A DNA stretch of 64,000 nucleotides from Stenotrophomonas maltophilia (GTDB lineage Bacteria > Pseudomonadota > Gammaproteobacteria > Xanthomonadales > Xanthomonadaceae): the NCBI RefSeq assembly GCF_023518235.1, contig NZ_CP090423.1, positions 2,852,001 to 2,916,000 of the forward strand. The letters are read 5' to 3'. Positions 44,762 to 54,496 of the stretch are shown here, in pieces. The notes beneath the pieces are model-generated. The model saw only the letters and a list, made by a program, of their open reading frames with translations, did no database searches and had not been told where the DNA came from. Position 1 is the first letter of the stretch, and every line of letters begins with the position of its first letter. The position numbers and the translations under genes were made by a program.

Positions 44762-44875
44762 GTAGGTGCGGACCGCTGGTCCGCACGCTCTCCGACAGGT
44801 AGTGCCGGCCGCTGGCCGGCAACCTCATGAACCTTCGGCAGGAACCTGCAGCTGCCGGCCAGCGGCCGGCACTAC
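44762..44875. repeat. SMAG repeats (two kinds)
   Basis: GTAGGTGCGGACCGCTGGTC with CGCAC, then GTAGTGCCGGCCGCTGGCCGGC and its mirror GCCGGCCAGCGGCCGGCACTAC. The right unit overlaps the end of the minus-strand membrane protein gene. Confidence 0.85.
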
Positions 44876-45658
44876 CACGCCGGCCGCCACCTTCCGCGTC
44901 CATCCGAACCGGTGCGCGGCCCAGATCTCCAGCGCCACCAGCAGCAGGATCAACAGCCACGGCAGCAGCAGCCCGAAGTACACACCGGGCATCATGCCGT
45001 TGATCTGCGCCTTCACCAGCCGCAGCACGCCGCGCGTGTGCAGCAGCTCATCCACGTGCATGGTCAGGGCCTCACGCACCACCTTCGGCTCCACGCCCAG
45101 TGCGCCCGCCTTGTCCACCAGCGTGTCTTCCACCAGGCCACGCAGCACGCCTTCGCGCACCTTGCCGATCACCCAGCCCGTGGCACGTGCCAGTATGCCG
45201 TCGCCCAGGCGGTCCAGTGCCGGCAGCGGATGCTCGCTGAGGTAGGCCGAGGCCACCGCATCGGCCACATCGCCCACCGTGCCCTGGCTGCGCAGCGCCT
45301 CGCGCATGCGCGGGTCGTCCAGCGAATCGGTGAAGCCGTGGCTCCATTCGGCCACCAGGGTCTGCAGGTGCGGCTGGAAATGGTCCAGCTGCTTGAACAG
45401 CGCGCGGTGCGCACCGGCGGTGAAGCCCAGCTGCAGACCGAAGAAGGCGGTGGCCAGCGGCAGCAGCACCATGTAGCTGGCCAGCAGCCAGTGATGCCAG
45501 CGCTTGCGCCGCTGCAGCCAGCCGCGGCGGCGCAGGCCATACCACACGGCCAGGCCGGCGATGAGCCCCAGCAACGTGCCCAGCACGCTGCCCAACGCCA
45601 GATCGAGCACGCTCAAGCCGGCCCAGAATTCGTTCAACCAGTACTGCGCGTCCTGCAT
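44825..45658 (-). CDS. Membrane protein of unknown function, C-terminus encoded by a SMAG repeat
   Basis: 277 residues with membrane segments near both ends (VLGTLLGLIAGLAVWYGLRR, WLLASYMVLLPLATAFFGLQ, then PGVYFGLLLPWLLILLLVAL) and a soluble helical middle. No family recognised. The last about 17 residues (VVVPAAGRQLQVPAEGS) are translated from the repeat at 44830-44875 rather than from conserved sequence, so the ancestral C-terminus probably ended earlier. Confidence 0.6.
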   Translation of the reverse strand: MQDAQYWLNEFWAGLSVLDLALGSVLGTLLGLIAGLAVWYGLRRRGWLQRRKRWHHWLLASYMVLLPLATAFFGLQLGFTAGAHRALFKQLDHFQPHLQTLVAEWSHGFTDSLDDPRMREALRSQGTVGDVADAVASAYLSEHPLPALDRLGDGILARATGWVIGKVREGVLRGLVEDTLVDKAGALGVEPKVVREALTMHVDELLHTRGVLRLVKAQINGMMPGVYFGLLLPWLLILLLVALEIWAAHRFGWTRKVAAGVVVPAAGRQLQVPAEGS

Positions 45659-45693
45659 GGGTCGTTCTTCCGTGAATGAAACAGCGGCCCATT

Positions 45694-45786
45694 GTAGAGC
45701 CGAGCCCACGCTCGGCTGCTCTCCCAGCCGCCATTGATCAGTTCCCCGCGCCACGCGCGATGAGCCGGGCATCGGCTCGGCTCTAC
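45694..45786. repeat. SMAG repeat (paired, long spacer)
   Basis: GTAGAGCCGAGCCCACGCTCGGC and, about 45 bases on, GAGCCGGGCATCGGCTCGGC with CTAC. It lies in the divergent gap between the membrane protein and the small protein at 45897. Confidence 0.75.
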
Positions 45787-45896
45787 AGGCGTGCCGCCCC
45801 GCCCCATCCAATGAAGGCCGAAAGTACCCCGGATCAACGCAGGGGCCGGCGAGCAATGCGACAATCGCGCTCCTTTCCTGCAGCAACGAGGCCCAC

Positions 45897-46298
45897 ATGG
45901 CCAAACTGACCCTGGCCAGCGTGGACGCGCTGCGTACCCGTTTCGCCGATGATGCCGCCTGCGACACGGCGCTGGCCGCGTTCACCGACACCGCCGCGCT
46001 GCGCGCGCCGCTGCGCGACCTGGTGGAGGCGCAGCACCGCTACCTGCAGGCCGAGTTCGAAGTGGCGCAGGTGGCCGATGTGCTGCGTCGCGACCAGAAG
46101 TACGCGCCGGTGGGCCGCCCGTCGGTGCACATCGTGCAGCTGCGCAAGCAGCAGGCCGCGACCAAGCAGGCGGCGTTGATCGCCCGTCAGGTGGTGGCGC
46201 AGGCGGCGCAGACCTTCGTGCGCGTGAGCGGGCTGACGGTGAAGGCCAAGCAGAGCCCCAGCGAGGCGTGCGTGGCGTGGATGGGCGCGCTGCGCTGA
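45897..46298 (+). CDS. Protein of unknown function
   Basis: 133 residues, soluble and largely helical, with a Gln-rich middle (LVEAQHRYLQAEFEVAQVAD, QLRKQQAATKQAALIARQVV). No cysteines near the active sites of any known family. It starts with ATG after AACGAGG. Not recognised. Confidence 0.5.
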   Translation: MAKLTLASVDALRTRFADDAACDTALAAFTDTAALRAPLRDLVEAQHRYLQAEFEVAQVADVLRRDQKYAPVGRPSVHIVQLRKQQAATKQAALIARQVVAQAAQTFVRVSGLTVKAKQSPSEACVAWMGALR

Positions 46299-46304
46299 GG
46301 GATC

Positions 46305-46350
46305 GTGCGGACCAACGGTCCGCCCCCACCAGATGCAGGTCCGCACCTAC
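46305..46350. repeat. SMAG repeat variant
   Basis: GTGCGGACCAACGGTCCGC paired with GGTCCGCACCTAC; an imperfect mirror pair of the GTAGGTGCGGACC kind. Confidence 0.6.
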
Positions 46351-46353
46351 CGG

Positions 46354-46428
46354 GTAGTGCCGGCCGCTGGCCGGCAACCCCATCAGCAGCGGGCACCTCG
46401 CATGCAGCCGGCCAGCGGCCGGCTCTAC
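46354..46428. repeat. SMAG repeat (paired)
   Basis: GTAGTGCCGGCCGCTGGCCGGC mirrored by GCCGGCCAGCGGCCGGCTCTAC. Confidence 0.85.
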
Positions 46429-46435
46429 CGGAACC

Positions 46436-46469
46436 CAAAAAGAAGGCCCGCTTTTCAGCGGGCCTTCTG
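46436..46469 (-). terminator. Rho-independent terminator after the YceI gene
   Basis: AGAAGGCCCGC-TGAAAA-GCGGGCCTTCT then TTTT on the minus strand, just beyond the YceI stop. The symmetry lets it also stop transcripts from the plus strand. Confidence 0.9.
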
Positions 46470-46497
46470 CCTTCTCACGACGAGTGAGCGGGGTGCA

Positions 46498-47214
46498 TCA
46501 AGCCGCCGGCTTTTCGCCAGTGGCTTCGGTGGTGATGCGGATCTTCACTTCATCGCTGACGTTCGGAGCATAGGCGCCGACGCCGAAATCGCTGCGCTTC
46601 AGCGTGGTGGTGGCATCGAAGCCGGCGGCCGGAACCTTGGCCATCGGGTGCTCGCCGCCGCCGTTGACGGTGACGTCCAGGGTGACCGGCTTGGTGATGC
46701 CCTTGATGGTCAGGTCGCCGGTGACGGTCAGCTTGTTGGTGCCCGCCGCTTCCACCTTGGTGCTCTTGAAGGTGGCATCAGCAAACTTGGCGGCGTCGAA
46801 GAAGTCGGCGCTCTTCAGGTGCTCGTCGAACTTGGCGGTGAAGCTGTTCAGGCCGCTCAGCGGCAGCTTCACTTCCACGGTGGACTTGGTCACGTCTTCG
46901 GCGTTGTACACCAGGGTGCCTTCCACGTTGCCGAAGTGCGCGCTGGGGTTGGAGAAGCCGAAGTGGCTCCACTGGGCCAGCACGTCGGTGTGGCTCGGGT
47001 CCAGCTTGTAGGTGCCCGAGGCGATCTTGATCGCTTCGGCGGCCGGGGCGGCAGCGGCAGCATCGGCGGCCGCAGCAGCCGGGGCAGCGGCCTGTTCGGT
47101 GGTGGCCGGGGCGGCAGCATCAGCGGCCGGGGCAGCGGTATCGGCCGGCTTGGAGCAGGCGGCGATGGCCAGGGTCAGGGCCATCGGCAGCAGCAGTTTA
47201 CGGGTGGCGCTCAT
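46498..47214 (-). CDS. YceI family lipoprotein
   Basis: 238 residues. A lipobox (AIAACS) after a hydrophobic leader (LLLPMALTLAIAACSKPAD) indicates an outer-membrane lipoprotein. A low-complexity Ala/Pro linker follows, then the YceI lipocalin domain: YKLDPSHTDVLAQWSHFGFS, FKSTKVEAAGTNKLTVTGDL and TIKGITKPVTLDVTVNG. YceI proteins bind polyisoprenoid lipids and are often induced by alkaline or osmotic stress. Start at 47214 has the required hydrophobic stretch. Confidence 0.92.
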   Translation of the reverse strand: MSATRKLLLPMALTLAIAACSKPADTAAPAADAAAPATTEQAAAPAAAAADAAAAAPAAEAIKIASGTYKLDPSHTDVLAQWSHFGFSNPSAHFGNVEGTLVYNAEDVTKSTVEVKLPLSGLNSFTAKFDEHLKSADFFDAAKFADATFKSTKVEAAGTNKLTVTGDLTIKGITKPVTLDVTVNGGGEHPMAKVPAAGFDATTTLKRSDFGVGAYAPNVSDEVKIRITTEATGEKPAA

Positions 47215-47300
47215 CTGAGGAACTCTCCGGATCGTAGGGTGGGTACACGGTGCAGCAAGAGCCCGCCGAGCGACGGCGGGCCCGAAACCGATACAGCGAC

Positions 47301-47891
47301 TTACGCGATGCGCGCCGCTTCGTCGAACGACAGGCGCGGCAGACGCGGGAACAGGCCCGCCGAGTCACCGTAACCCAGGTTGACCAGGAAATTCGACTTG
47401 ATGGCGGTGCCGGCGAAGAACGCCTCGTCCACCTTGGCATTGTCGAAGCCGGACATCGGGCCGGCATCCAGGCCCAGCGCGCGCGCGGCCAGGATCAGGT
47501 AGGCGCCCTGCAGGCTGCCGTTGCGGATGGCGGCTTCGTGGCGGCCTTCACGCGGGCCCTCGAACCAGGCCTTGGCATCGGTGTGCGGGAACAGGTACGG
47601 CAGCTTCTCGTGGAAATCCAGGTCGAAACCGATGATGACGGTGACCGGGGCGGCCATGGTCTTGTCGTGGTTGCCTTCGGACAGGGCCGGGGCCAGCTTG
47701 GCCTTGGCCTCGGCCGACTTCACGAAGACGAAGCGGGCCGGGGTGGTGTTGGCTGCGGTCGGGCCCCACTTCACCAGCTCGTACAGTTCCTGCAGCAGGC
47801 TGTCGGACACCGGCTTGTCGAGGAAGGCGTTCTGGGTGCGGGCGGTACGGAACAGCTGGTCCAGGGCGGCAGCGTCAAGCGCGTGGGACAT
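47301..47891 (-). CDS. RutE/HadB-like nitroreductase (probable malonic semialdehyde reductase)
   Basis: 196 residues. The nitroreductase fold carries [58 protein letters not shown] and the conserved tail [12 protein letters not shown]. This matches the RutE/HadB subfamily, in which RutE reduces malonic semialdehyde during pyrimidine breakdown. No rut genes are nearby, so the physiological substrate is uncertain. Uses FMN as cofactor. Confidence 0.9.
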   Translation of the reverse strand: MSHALDAAALDQLFRTARTQNAFLDKPVSDSLLQELYELVKWGPTAANTTPARFVFVKSAEAKAKLAPALSEGNHDKTMAAPVTVIIGFDLDFHEKLPYLFPHTDAKAWFEGPREGRHEAAIRNGSLQGAYLILAARALGLDAGPMSGFDNAKVDEAFFAGTAIKSNFLVNLGYGDSAGLFPRLPRLSFDEAARIA

Positions 47892-48011
47892 CGGTGGATC
47901 TCCAGGGCGGCTAAGGGAAGTCAGTGCCCGCGGGCGGCGCGGGGCGAATCGACGAGCCGCAGTGTAGAGTGTCGCGACTGTTGCAACACCCAGCAGGGCT
48001 GAAACGAATTA

Positions 48012-48977
48012 ATGCCAATGGTGAAACGATCGAGCGCGCCCTGGACGGTCACCGACGGCCGCGCGGGCAATGTCCGCCAGGCGGTCGCGCTGGCCTCGGC
48101 GCTGCGCCAGGGCACCCATCGGCCGCTGCTCCTGCAGCCGCGTGCACCGTGGCGCTGGCTGTCACCTCGCCGCCTGCCCGGTGATGTGAATGGCTATGGC
48201 GAGGCATTGGCGACACTGGCTGCCGACCCGCCGGCATTGGCGATCGGCTGTGGCCGCCAGGCCGCCGGTGCCCTGCGCGTGCTGCGTGCACGCGGCAGCC
48301 AGGTGGTGCAGATCCTTGACCCGCGCCTGGGCGCGCGCCATTGGGATGTGGTGGTGGTGCCCGAGCACGACCGCCTGCGCGGCAGCAACGTGCTGACCCT
48401 GCTCGGCAGCCTCAACCCGGTGGACGACGACTGGCTGGCCTGGGGCCGCGCCGCGTTCGCCGGCTTCAGCACGCTGCCCGGCCCGCGCACCGCACTGCTG
48501 GTGGGCGGCCCTACGCCGCTGGCGCCGTGGGACGAGACCGCGATGGTCGGTGTGTTCCGCGCCCTGGCCGAGCAGATCCGCAGCGAAGGTGGCAGCCTGC
48601 TGGCGACCACCTCGCGACGCACGCCGCCGGCGCTGGCCGAGATCCTGCGCGCGACCTTCGCCGACCTGCCGCACGTGATCTGGGGCGACGGCGGCGACGG
48701 CGTGAATCCGTATGGCGGCCTGCTCGGCTGGGCCAACCGCGTGGTGGTATCGCCCGATTCGGTGAACCTGCTCTCTGAAGCCTGCGCCACGCGCATGCCG
48801 GTGATGGTGGCGCTGGCCGACACCGTGCAAGGGCGGCTGGCGCGCTTCCAGCAGCAGCTGCGCGAACGCGGGCGCTTGCAGCCGAAGTGGCTGGATTGGC
48901 AGTACGAGCGCATCGAACCACTGCGCGAAACCGCGCGGATTGCCGCCGAGGTAAAGCAGCGCCTGGCACTACGGTAG
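48012..48977 (+). CDS. ELM1-like protein (DUF1022)
   Basis: 321 residues. Opening PWTVTDGRAGNVRQAVALAS and the middle GGPTPLAPWDETAMVG, ATTSRRTPPALAEI and VSPDSVNLLSEACATRMPV are typical of bacterial relatives of plant ELM1, a mitochondrial fission factor. The fold resembles GT-B glycosyltransferases, so a role in sugar transfer to lipids is suspected, but the bacterial function is unknown. A TAG stop inside a GTAG repeat head ends the gene. Confidence 0.85.
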   Translation: MPMVKRSSAPWTVTDGRAGNVRQAVALASALRQGTHRPLLLQPRAPWRWLSPRRLPGDVNGYGEALATLAADPPALAIGCGRQAAGALRVLRARGSQVVQILDPRLGARHWDVVVVPEHDRLRGSNVLTLLGSLNPVDDDWLAWGRAAFAGFSTLPGPRTALLVGGPTPLAPWDETAMVGVFRALAEQIRSEGGSLLATTSRRTPPALAEILRATFADLPHVIWGDGGDGVNPYGGLLGWANRVVVSPDSVNLLSEACATRMPVMVALADTVQGRLARFQQQLRERGRLQPKWLDWQYERIEPLRETARIAAEVKQRLALR

Positions 48978-48998
48978 TGCCGGCTGCTGGCCGGCACC
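48974..48998. repeat. SMAG half-unit supplying a stop codon
   Basis: GTAGTGCCGGCTGCTGGCCGGC with ACC; bases 48975-48977 are the stop of the preceding gene. Confidence 0.75.
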
Positions 48999-49081
48999 AC
49001 CTGATCGCCCAGCGATTTTTGAACATCTCGATCGGGCCGCACGGTTAGAGTCCAGCTTCCCCCATCGGACCGGATGTCCCC

Positions 49082-49309
49082 ATGCGTACCCTGCTTCTGC
49101 TGCCGCTGGCCCTGCTCGCCGCGTGCTCCACCGCGCCCACCGAGCTGGACCCGATTTCCTACCAGTGCCAGCAGCAGCTGGATGCGTACCGCGAGCAGCC
49201 GGCGCTGCGCAATCCGCGCGACGAGCGCCCGCCACTGCCGGTGGCACCGATCAGCGAGGCCTGCGACCGCGAGCTCAAGCGCAAGGGTGTGGACCGCCCG
49301 CTGCGCTGA
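49082..49309 (+). CDS. Small lipoprotein of unknown function
   Basis: 75 residues; lipobox LLAAC after a hydrophobic leader (LLLLPLALLAACSTAPTELD). Two further Cys occur in the mature part (YQCQQQ, SEACDR) and may form a disulfide. It starts with ATG at 49082 after CCGGATGTCCCC, which lacks a strong Shine-Dalgarno. Confidence 0.65.
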   Translation: MRTLLLLPLALLAACSTAPTELDPISYQCQQQLDAYREQPALRNPRDERPPLPVAPISEACDRELKRKGVDRPLR

Positions 49310-49357
49310 CCGGCGTATGATCAGCGCGCGGCCCTGACCGCCGTTGAAGGTACCGAC

Positions 49358-50209
49358 ATGGATCGTTTCTATCGCCTGCCCCGCGCCGCGCTGCTGTTCG
49401 CCAGCCTGCTGGCGACCACACCCGCCTGGGCCAACAGCACCGAGTGCCGCGAGCACTACCCCAGCGTGGCGTCGCAGGCGGCGATGCTGGACGTTGCCTG
49501 GACCACCGCCGAACGCCTGGACGCGCTGCCCGAGGTGGACGTGGTGGTGGCCGCGCGCGGTGGCCAGGACCTGAGCCGTTACGGCCTGCGCCACAGCCAT
49601 CTGGCCTTCCTGCTGCGCGACGACGACGGCCGCTGGCGCGCGATGCACCTGCTCAACCGCTGCAAGACCGACAGCTCGCAGCTGTACCACGAGGGCCTGG
49701 GCAACTTCGTCGGTGAAAGCGCGGGGCATACCGATGTGCGCATCGGCATCCCTTCGCCGGCGTTGCGTGCGGCGCTGAAGGCGATGCTGGCCGCGCCGTC
49801 GATCCAGCCCAAGGCGCTGCACGAAACCCGGTACAACGTGGTGGCCTATCCGTTCGCCACCGATTACCAGAACTCCAACCAGTGGGTGCTGGAAGTGCTG
49901 GCCGCAGCAATGGCACAGGCCGACGGCGCGCCGGCCATCGTCAAGCGCGAACAGGCCCAGCAGTGGCTGCGGCAGCAGAAGTACCAGCCCAGCGTGCTGC
50001 ATATCGGCCTGGGCAAGCGCGTGGGTGCGCGCCTGTTCGTGGCCAACGCCACCACCACCGATCATCCCGCCGGCGAACGCATCTCCGGCAACTACTCGGT
50101 GGTGACGGTGGAATCGGTGTTCGACTTCCTGCACCAGCGCAGCCAGCTGCAGCAGGAACTGGTGATCCCTCATGTGCCGGTGGCTGGTGCTGCCGCCGCC
50201 GCGCCCTGA
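49358..50209 (+). CDS. DUF2145 domain protein, exported
   Basis: 283 residues with a signal peptide (RAALLFASLLATTPAWANS). The DUF2145 domain includes VDVVVAARGGQDLSRYGLRH, SHLAFLLRDDDGRW, MHLLNRCKTDSSQLYHEGLG and TRYNVVAYPFATDYQNSNQW; His and Asn positions resemble an NlpC/P60-like arrangement, but catalysis is unproved. ATG at 49358 follows GAAGGTACCGAC. Genes 49082 to 50760 run the same way and may form one transcript. Confidence 0.85.
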   Translation: MDRFYRLPRAALLFASLLATTPAWANSTECREHYPSVASQAAMLDVAWTTAERLDALPEVDVVVAARGGQDLSRYGLRHSHLAFLLRDDDGRWRAMHLLNRCKTDSSQLYHEGLGNFVGESAGHTDVRIGIPSPALRAALKAMLAAPSIQPKALHETRYNVVAYPFATDYQNSNQWVLEVLAAAMAQADGAPAIVKREQAQQWLRQQKYQPSVLHIGLGKRVGARLFVANATTTDHPAGERISGNYSVVTVESVFDFLHQRSQLQQELVIPHVPVAGAAAAAP

Positions 50210-50244
50210 ATCCTTTCCATTTTCCTCGCTCCCTGGAGGTCTGC

Positions 50245-50760
50245 ATGTTCCGTTGCCTGCGTGTTCCCGCGTCCGCCCTGCTGCTGTCCGCACTGCTGGT
50301 GCCCACCGTCCATGCCGGCGCTGCGCCGCAGTTGAACAGCAGCCAGGCCAGCGTGATCGTCACTTCGTTCGTGGTGCTGTCGTTGCCGCTGGCGGCCTCG
50401 ATGGGCCTGTCCGAGCTGTCCAAGGCGCCGTTCGAAGCCAGCGAGCGCCACGGCAAGGCCACCCGCACCAAGGCGGTGCCGCTGCCGCCGATGGAGGTGA
50501 AGAAGGTGGAGACCACGCCGCAGGGCGAGCGCAAGGTGCAGTTGCAGGTGCCCGACAAGGCCGACCAGACTGCCACCCTGCACTGGCCGGTTACGCCGAA
50601 GGACCAGGACCCGACGGCGGCCTTTGTGGTCGGCCAGCAGGTGCGTTTCGAGCCGACCCCGGCCGGTGCCGGCTGGAACGTGAAGGGTGCCCAGGGCCAG
50701 ACGCTTGCCTACGTGCCCACCGCCTACGCCGCCGGCGATGTGATGAGCGAAGCGCTGTAA
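50245..50760 (+). CDS. Exported protein of unknown function
   Basis: 171 residues with a signal peptide (ALLLSALLVPTVHAGAAPQL). A second hydrophobic stretch (SVIVTSFVVLSLPLAASMGL) follows and then a polar, Pro-rich tail. No domain recognised. Start ATG 50245 after TGGAGG. It trails the DUF2145 gene by 35 nt. Confidence 0.7.
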   Translation: MFRCLRVPASALLLSALLVPTVHAGAAPQLNSSQASVIVTSFVVLSLPLAASMGLSELSKAPFEASERHGKATRTKAVPLPPMEVKKVETTPQGERKVQLQVPDKADQTATLHWPVTPKDQDPTAAFVVGQQVRFEPTPAGAGWNVKGAQGQTLAYVPTAYAAGDVMSEAL

Positions 50761-50835
50761 AGCTGAACGGCCGGTTTTGGCTTTGCCGCGGGCCGGGCGG
50801 ATAATGGGCGATTCCCCTTGTCCCCCTGGCTCGCC

Positions 50836-51396
50836 ATGTCCGTGCGTCCTGCCCCTGTCTTTGCCCCGCTGACCCCGAGCGCCCTGGTGCTGGCGGTACT
50901 GGCGATGGGCGCGGTGGTGCTGCTGTCGAACGTGCTGGTGCAGTACCCGATCAACGACTGGCTGACCTGGGGTGCCTTCAGCTATCCGGTGGCGTTTCTG
51001 GTCAGCAACCTGATCAACCGCCGCTTCGGCCCGGGCCCCGCACGCCGCGTGGCGTGGATTGGTTTCCTGGTGGCGGTGGTGTTGTCGGTGTGGGTGGCCA
51101 CGCCACGTATTGCCATTGCCTCGTGCTCGGCGTTCATCGTGGCGCAGCTGCTGGACATCACCGTGTTCGACCGCCTGCGCCGTGGCAGCTGGTGGCGCGC
51201 GCCGATGGTGGCCACCACCTGCAGCGCGACGGTGGACACCACGATCTTCTGGTCGATCGCGTTTGCCGGTTCGGCGCTGCCGTGGGTGAGCTGGGCCGCC
51301 GGCGACCTGGCGGTGAAGCTGGCGATCGGCGTGTGCCTGCTGGCCCCGTTCCGCGCGCTGTTGTGGAAGATGGCGCCGCTGCGCACCGCCGGCTGA
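50836..51396 (+). CDS. VUT/YhhQ family queuosine-precursor transporter-like protein
   Basis: 186 residues with about six membrane segments. FLVSNLINRRFGPGPARRVA, IASCSAFIVAQLLDITVFDR and WRAPMVATTCSATVDTTIFW match the YhhQ/DUF165 fold, which imports queuosine precursors preQ0/preQ1 or vitamins. The specific cargo here is not certain. ATG at 50836 avoids an upstream start that adds six residues. Confidence 0.88.
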   Translation: MSVRPAPVFAPLTPSALVLAVLAMGAVVLLSNVLVQYPINDWLTWGAFSYPVAFLVSNLINRRFGPGPARRVAWIGFLVAVVLSVWVATPRIAIASCSAFIVAQLLDITVFDRLRRGSWWRAPMVATTCSATVDTTIFWSIAFAGSALPWVSWAAGDLAVKLAIGVCLLAPFRALLWKMAPLRTAG

Positions 51397-51410
51397 CCGC
51401 CATCGCTCTG

Positions 51411-51491
51411 GCAGGTGCCGACCGTTGGTCGGCACGCTCTCGCCGGGGTCATGAGCCCTGAGGGCCTGTGCCAACCGAGGTTGGCGCCTAC
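51411..51491. repeat. SMAG repeat variant
   Basis: GCAGGTGCCGACCGTTGGTC with GGCAC, mirrored loosely by GTGCCAACCGAGGTTGGCGC with CTAC; the head has GCAG in place of GTAG. Confidence 0.65.
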
Positions 51492-51525
51492 CAGAAGCGG
51501 GCCATTGCCCAGCCATCGCTGCCGG

Positions 51526-54321
51526 TCAGGCGAACGGCAACTCCGCCTCAACGCACGCCGAAGTGATCGCCGCGCAGGCCTGTTCAATGGCCGGGGTGGT
51601 CGCTGCCAAACGTGGCCGCCGATCCAGCGTGCAGGCCAAACCCACCTCCAGCAGCGTGGCATGTGCGCTGTGCAGCGCCTGCGCAGTGCCATCGGGCAGG
51701 AAACCGGTAACGGCCAATGCATCGATCAATGATGGCGTATCACGCGGCTGCAGCAGCGCCGCATGCTGCGCGCTGCGCGCCAGCACGCCGGTCTGCAGCA
51801 GGAACTCCAGGTCCACCACGCCACCGGCGCCCTGCTTCAGGTCCAGCCGCGCGGCATCACTTCGGTCCAGCTCGGTGCGCATGCGGCCGCGCATCTTCAA
51901 CACATCGGCATACAGCGTGGCCTGATCGCGTTCGCGACCCAACGTCTGCGCGCGCACCTGCTCGAAGTCGGCCAGCAGGCTGGCATCACCGGCCACACCA
52001 CGCGCACGCACCAGCGCCTGGTGTTCCCAGGTCCAGGCGCGTTCGCGCTGATACTCGGTGTAGCTTGCCAGCGAAGACACCAGCGAACCCTTGCCGCCAT
52101 CCGGGCGCAGGCGCACGTCGATGTCGTACAGGCGCCCGGCAGCGGTGACCGCACCGAGCAGGGCCATCACCTTCTGCGCCAGGCGCGCGTACCAGCGCCC
52201 CGGTTCCAGCGGGCGCGCGCCATCGCTGGCATCCACCCCGGCCGGATTGTCGTGCAGGAACACCAGGTCCAGATCGGAACCGAAGCCCAGTTCAAGACCA
52301 CCCAGGCTGCCGTAGCCGATGATCGCGAAGCGGCCGCCGGGAATCTCGCCGTGCGCGGCGCGCATGTCCGCCTCGGCCATCGCCAGCACCGTGATGACGA
52401 CGGCCTGTGCCAGCTCGGCCAGTTGCCGGGTGCTGTCCACCGCGCCCTGACGGCCGTCCAGCGTGGCCATCGCCATGCGGAAGCTGAGCGCCAGCCGCGT
52501 CTCGTTGAGCCAGCGCAGCGCGGATTCGGGATCCTCCACCGAGAGCACCTGCCGGCACTCGGCCAGCATGCCGTCCGCATCCGGCATCGGCCCGGACACG
52601 CGCACGTCCAGCAGTTCGTCCAGCAGCAGCGGATACGCCGCCAGCCGTTCGGCCAGCAATGCGCTGCGCGCCAGCACGTCCACCAGCCGCGCCAGCGCGC
52701 TCGGCTGTTCGTCCAGCAGCGCCAGATAACTGGTCCGGCGCAGCACCGCCTGCAGCAGGCCGAGCACGCGCTTGAGCGCCGCGTCCGGTTGCGGCGAGCG
52801 CGTGGCCGCATGCAGCAGCGCCGGCAGCACGCGGTCCAGGCGTGCGCGTGCGGCGTCGGACAGCGATTTCACGCCGGTGCCCTGGGCGAAATCGCGCAGT
52901 GACTGGTCGGCGCCGTTGGCATCGAGGAAACCGGCTTCGGCCAGCAGCGGTGCATCGCTGCCGTCGGGCAGGCTGCGCCAGTAGTTGGCCAGCGCGTCAG
53001 GCGCGGCCTGTCCTTTGCGCGGTGCCAGCAGCGCGGCGAATTCGGTACTGACCCGCTGCTGCTGCACGGCCAGCGCCGCGCGCAGCACGTCCCAGTCCGG
53101 GTAGCCGAGGCCGATGGCGATGCGCTCGCGGTCCAAGGCATCGCTGGGCAGCACGTGGGTCTGCGCGTCGCGCAGCATCTGCAGGCGGTTTTCCAGGCGG
53201 CGCAGGAACAGGTAGGCCTCGCGCAGCGCGGCGCCATCCTCCGCCGCGATCTGCCCGGCGGCCACCAGTGCCTCCAGCGCCACCAGCAGGCGGCGCTCAC
53301 GCAGCGCCGGCTCGCGGCCGCCACGGATCAGCTGCAGCGCTTGGCACAGGAACTCGATCTCGCGGATGCCACCGGCACCACGCTTGATGTCTTCATGCAG
53401 TTCGCGGCGCGCGACCTCGGCGGTGATCGCCGCCTTCATCTCGCGCAGGCCATCGAGCGCGGTGAAATCGAGATAACGCCGGTACACGAACGGGCGCAGG
53501 GTCTGCAGCCATGCTTCACCGGCAGCGATATCACCGGCCACTGCACGCGCCTTCAACCAGGCATAGCGTTCCCAGTCGCGGCCCTCGCGCTGGAAATACT
53601 GGTCCATCGCCGCAAACGAAAGTGCGACGCGGCCAGCGCTGCCGAACGGGCGCAGGCGCAGGTCGACGCGGTGGCTGAAGCCATCGACCGTGGTTTCGTC
53701 CAGCAACTTGGCCAGGCGCTGGCCGAGGCGGGCGAAATACTCTTCGGCGGCCAGTGCGCGCGGGCCGTCGGATTCACCGCCGTGCGGGTAGGCGTAGACC
53801 AGGTCGATATCGGAACTGAAGTTCAGCTCGCCGCCGCCGAGCTTGCCAAGGCCGAACACCACCAGCTGCTGTGGGTGGCCCTCGGAATCACAGACCACGC
53901 CGTGGCGCTGCGCGAACTCCTGCTGCAGGGCCTCCAACGCCAGCCGCAGGCAGTCTTCGGCCAGGGTGGTGGCACCGGCCAGGGTCTGCGCCACGTCGTC
54001 CAGACCGGCCAGGTCGCGCCAGATCAGCCGCGTGGACATCGCCGCACGCCAACGCCGCAGCTGTGCCGGCCAGTCGCTGGGCTGCAGCGGGTCGAGCACC
54101 GGCGCCGGGATCGGCGGGCAACCGGGGGCAGCCAGCTGCGCCAGCAGGGCCGGCTGGCGCACCAGCGTATCGAGGGCGAAGTCGCTGGTCACAGCCAGCC
54201 GGATCAGCAGCGGCTGCAGCTCGACCGTGACGGGCTCGGGCAAAACCTGGGTCAATCGCGACAGCGCGCGGTCGACGAGCGGCTGCAGGGAGGCGGGCAG
54301 TTCAGCGGGGGCGAGGGTCAT
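51526..54321 (-). CDS. glnE: Glutamine synthetase adenylyltransferase/adenylyl-removing enzyme
   Basis: 931 residues, normal GlnE length. The two nucleotidyltransferase domains are marked by [12 protein letters not shown] (N-terminal adenylyl-removing half) and [13 protein letters not shown] (C-terminal adenylylating half); [16 protein letters not shown] and [15 protein letters not shown] follow each. The enzyme adds or removes AMP on GlnA according to PII state, tuning nitrogen assimilation. Start at 54321 begins [20 protein letters not shown]. No nitrogen gene adjoins it. Confidence 0.96.
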   Translation of the reverse strand: MTLAPAELPASLQPLVDRALSRLTQVLPEPVTVELQPLLIRLAVTSDFALDTLVRQPALLAQLAAPGCPPIPAPVLDPLQPSDWPAQLRRWRAAMSTRLIWRDLAGLDDVAQTLAGATTLAEDCLRLALEALQQEFAQRHGVVCDSEGHPQQLVVFGLGKLGGGELNFSSDIDLVYAYPHGGESDGPRALAAEEYFARLGQRLAKLLDETTVDGFSHRVDLRLRPFGSAGRVALSFAAMDQYFQREGRDWERYAWLKARAVAGDIAAGEAWLQTLRPFVYRRYLDFTALDGLREMKAAITAEVARRELHEDIKRGAGGIREIEFLCQALQLIRGGREPALRERRLLVALEALVAAGQIAAEDGAALREAYLFLRRLENRLQMLRDAQTHVLPSDALDRERIAIGLGYPDWDVLRAALAVQQQRVSTEFAALLAPRKGQAAPDALANYWRSLPDGSDAPLLAEAGFLDANGADQSLRDFAQGTGVKSLSDAARARLDRVLPALLHAATRSPQPDAALKRVLGLLQAVLRRTSYLALLDEQPSALARLVDVLARSALLAERLAAYPLLLDELLDVRVSGPMPDADGMLAECRQVLSVEDPESALRWLNETRLALSFRMAMATLDGRQGAVDSTRQLAELAQAVVITVLAMAEADMRAAHGEIPGGRFAIIGYGSLGGLELGFGSDLDLVFLHDNPAGVDASDGARPLEPGRWYARLAQKVMALLGAVTAAGRLYDIDVRLRPDGGKGSLVSSLASYTEYQRERAWTWEHQALVRARGVAGDASLLADFEQVRAQTLGRERDQATLYADVLKMRGRMRTELDRSDAARLDLKQGAGGVVDLEFLLQTGVLARSAQHAALLQPRDTPSLIDALAVTGFLPDGTAQALHSAHATLLEVGLACTLDRRPRLAATTPAIEQACAAITSACVEAELPFA

Positions 54322-54341
54322 GGGCTGATTGTAGCGACCCG

Positions 54342-54419
54342 GTGCTGCCGGCCGCTGGCCGGCAAATCCGATGATCCTGCCGAAGGTTGCTGGGGTTGCC
54401 GGCCAACGGCCGGCACTAC
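54342..54419. repeat. SMAG repeat (degenerate, paired)
   Basis: GTGCTGCCGGCCGCTGGCCGGC mirrored by TGCCGGCCAACGGCCGGCACTAC; the left head is GTGC instead of GTAG. Confidence 0.75.
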
Positions 54420-54459
54420 CGGTAATGGAGGTCGCGTATTCATTCTGGGCGACAGGCAA

Positions 54460-54496
54460 TAAAAAAGCCCGCTTGCAGCGAACTGCCAGCGGGCTC
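54460..54496 (-). terminator. Minus-strand rho-independent terminator, possible sRNA 3' end
   Basis: On the minus strand AGCCCGC...GCGGGCT is followed by TTTTTTATTG, but no minus-strand gene ends here, since the next gene to the right is on the plus strand. A small RNA could therefore run from about 54640 to 54460; it includes the C-rich stretch CCCATACCCACC. No RNA family recognised. The gap 54322-54685 has no coding sequence. Confidence 0.6.
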
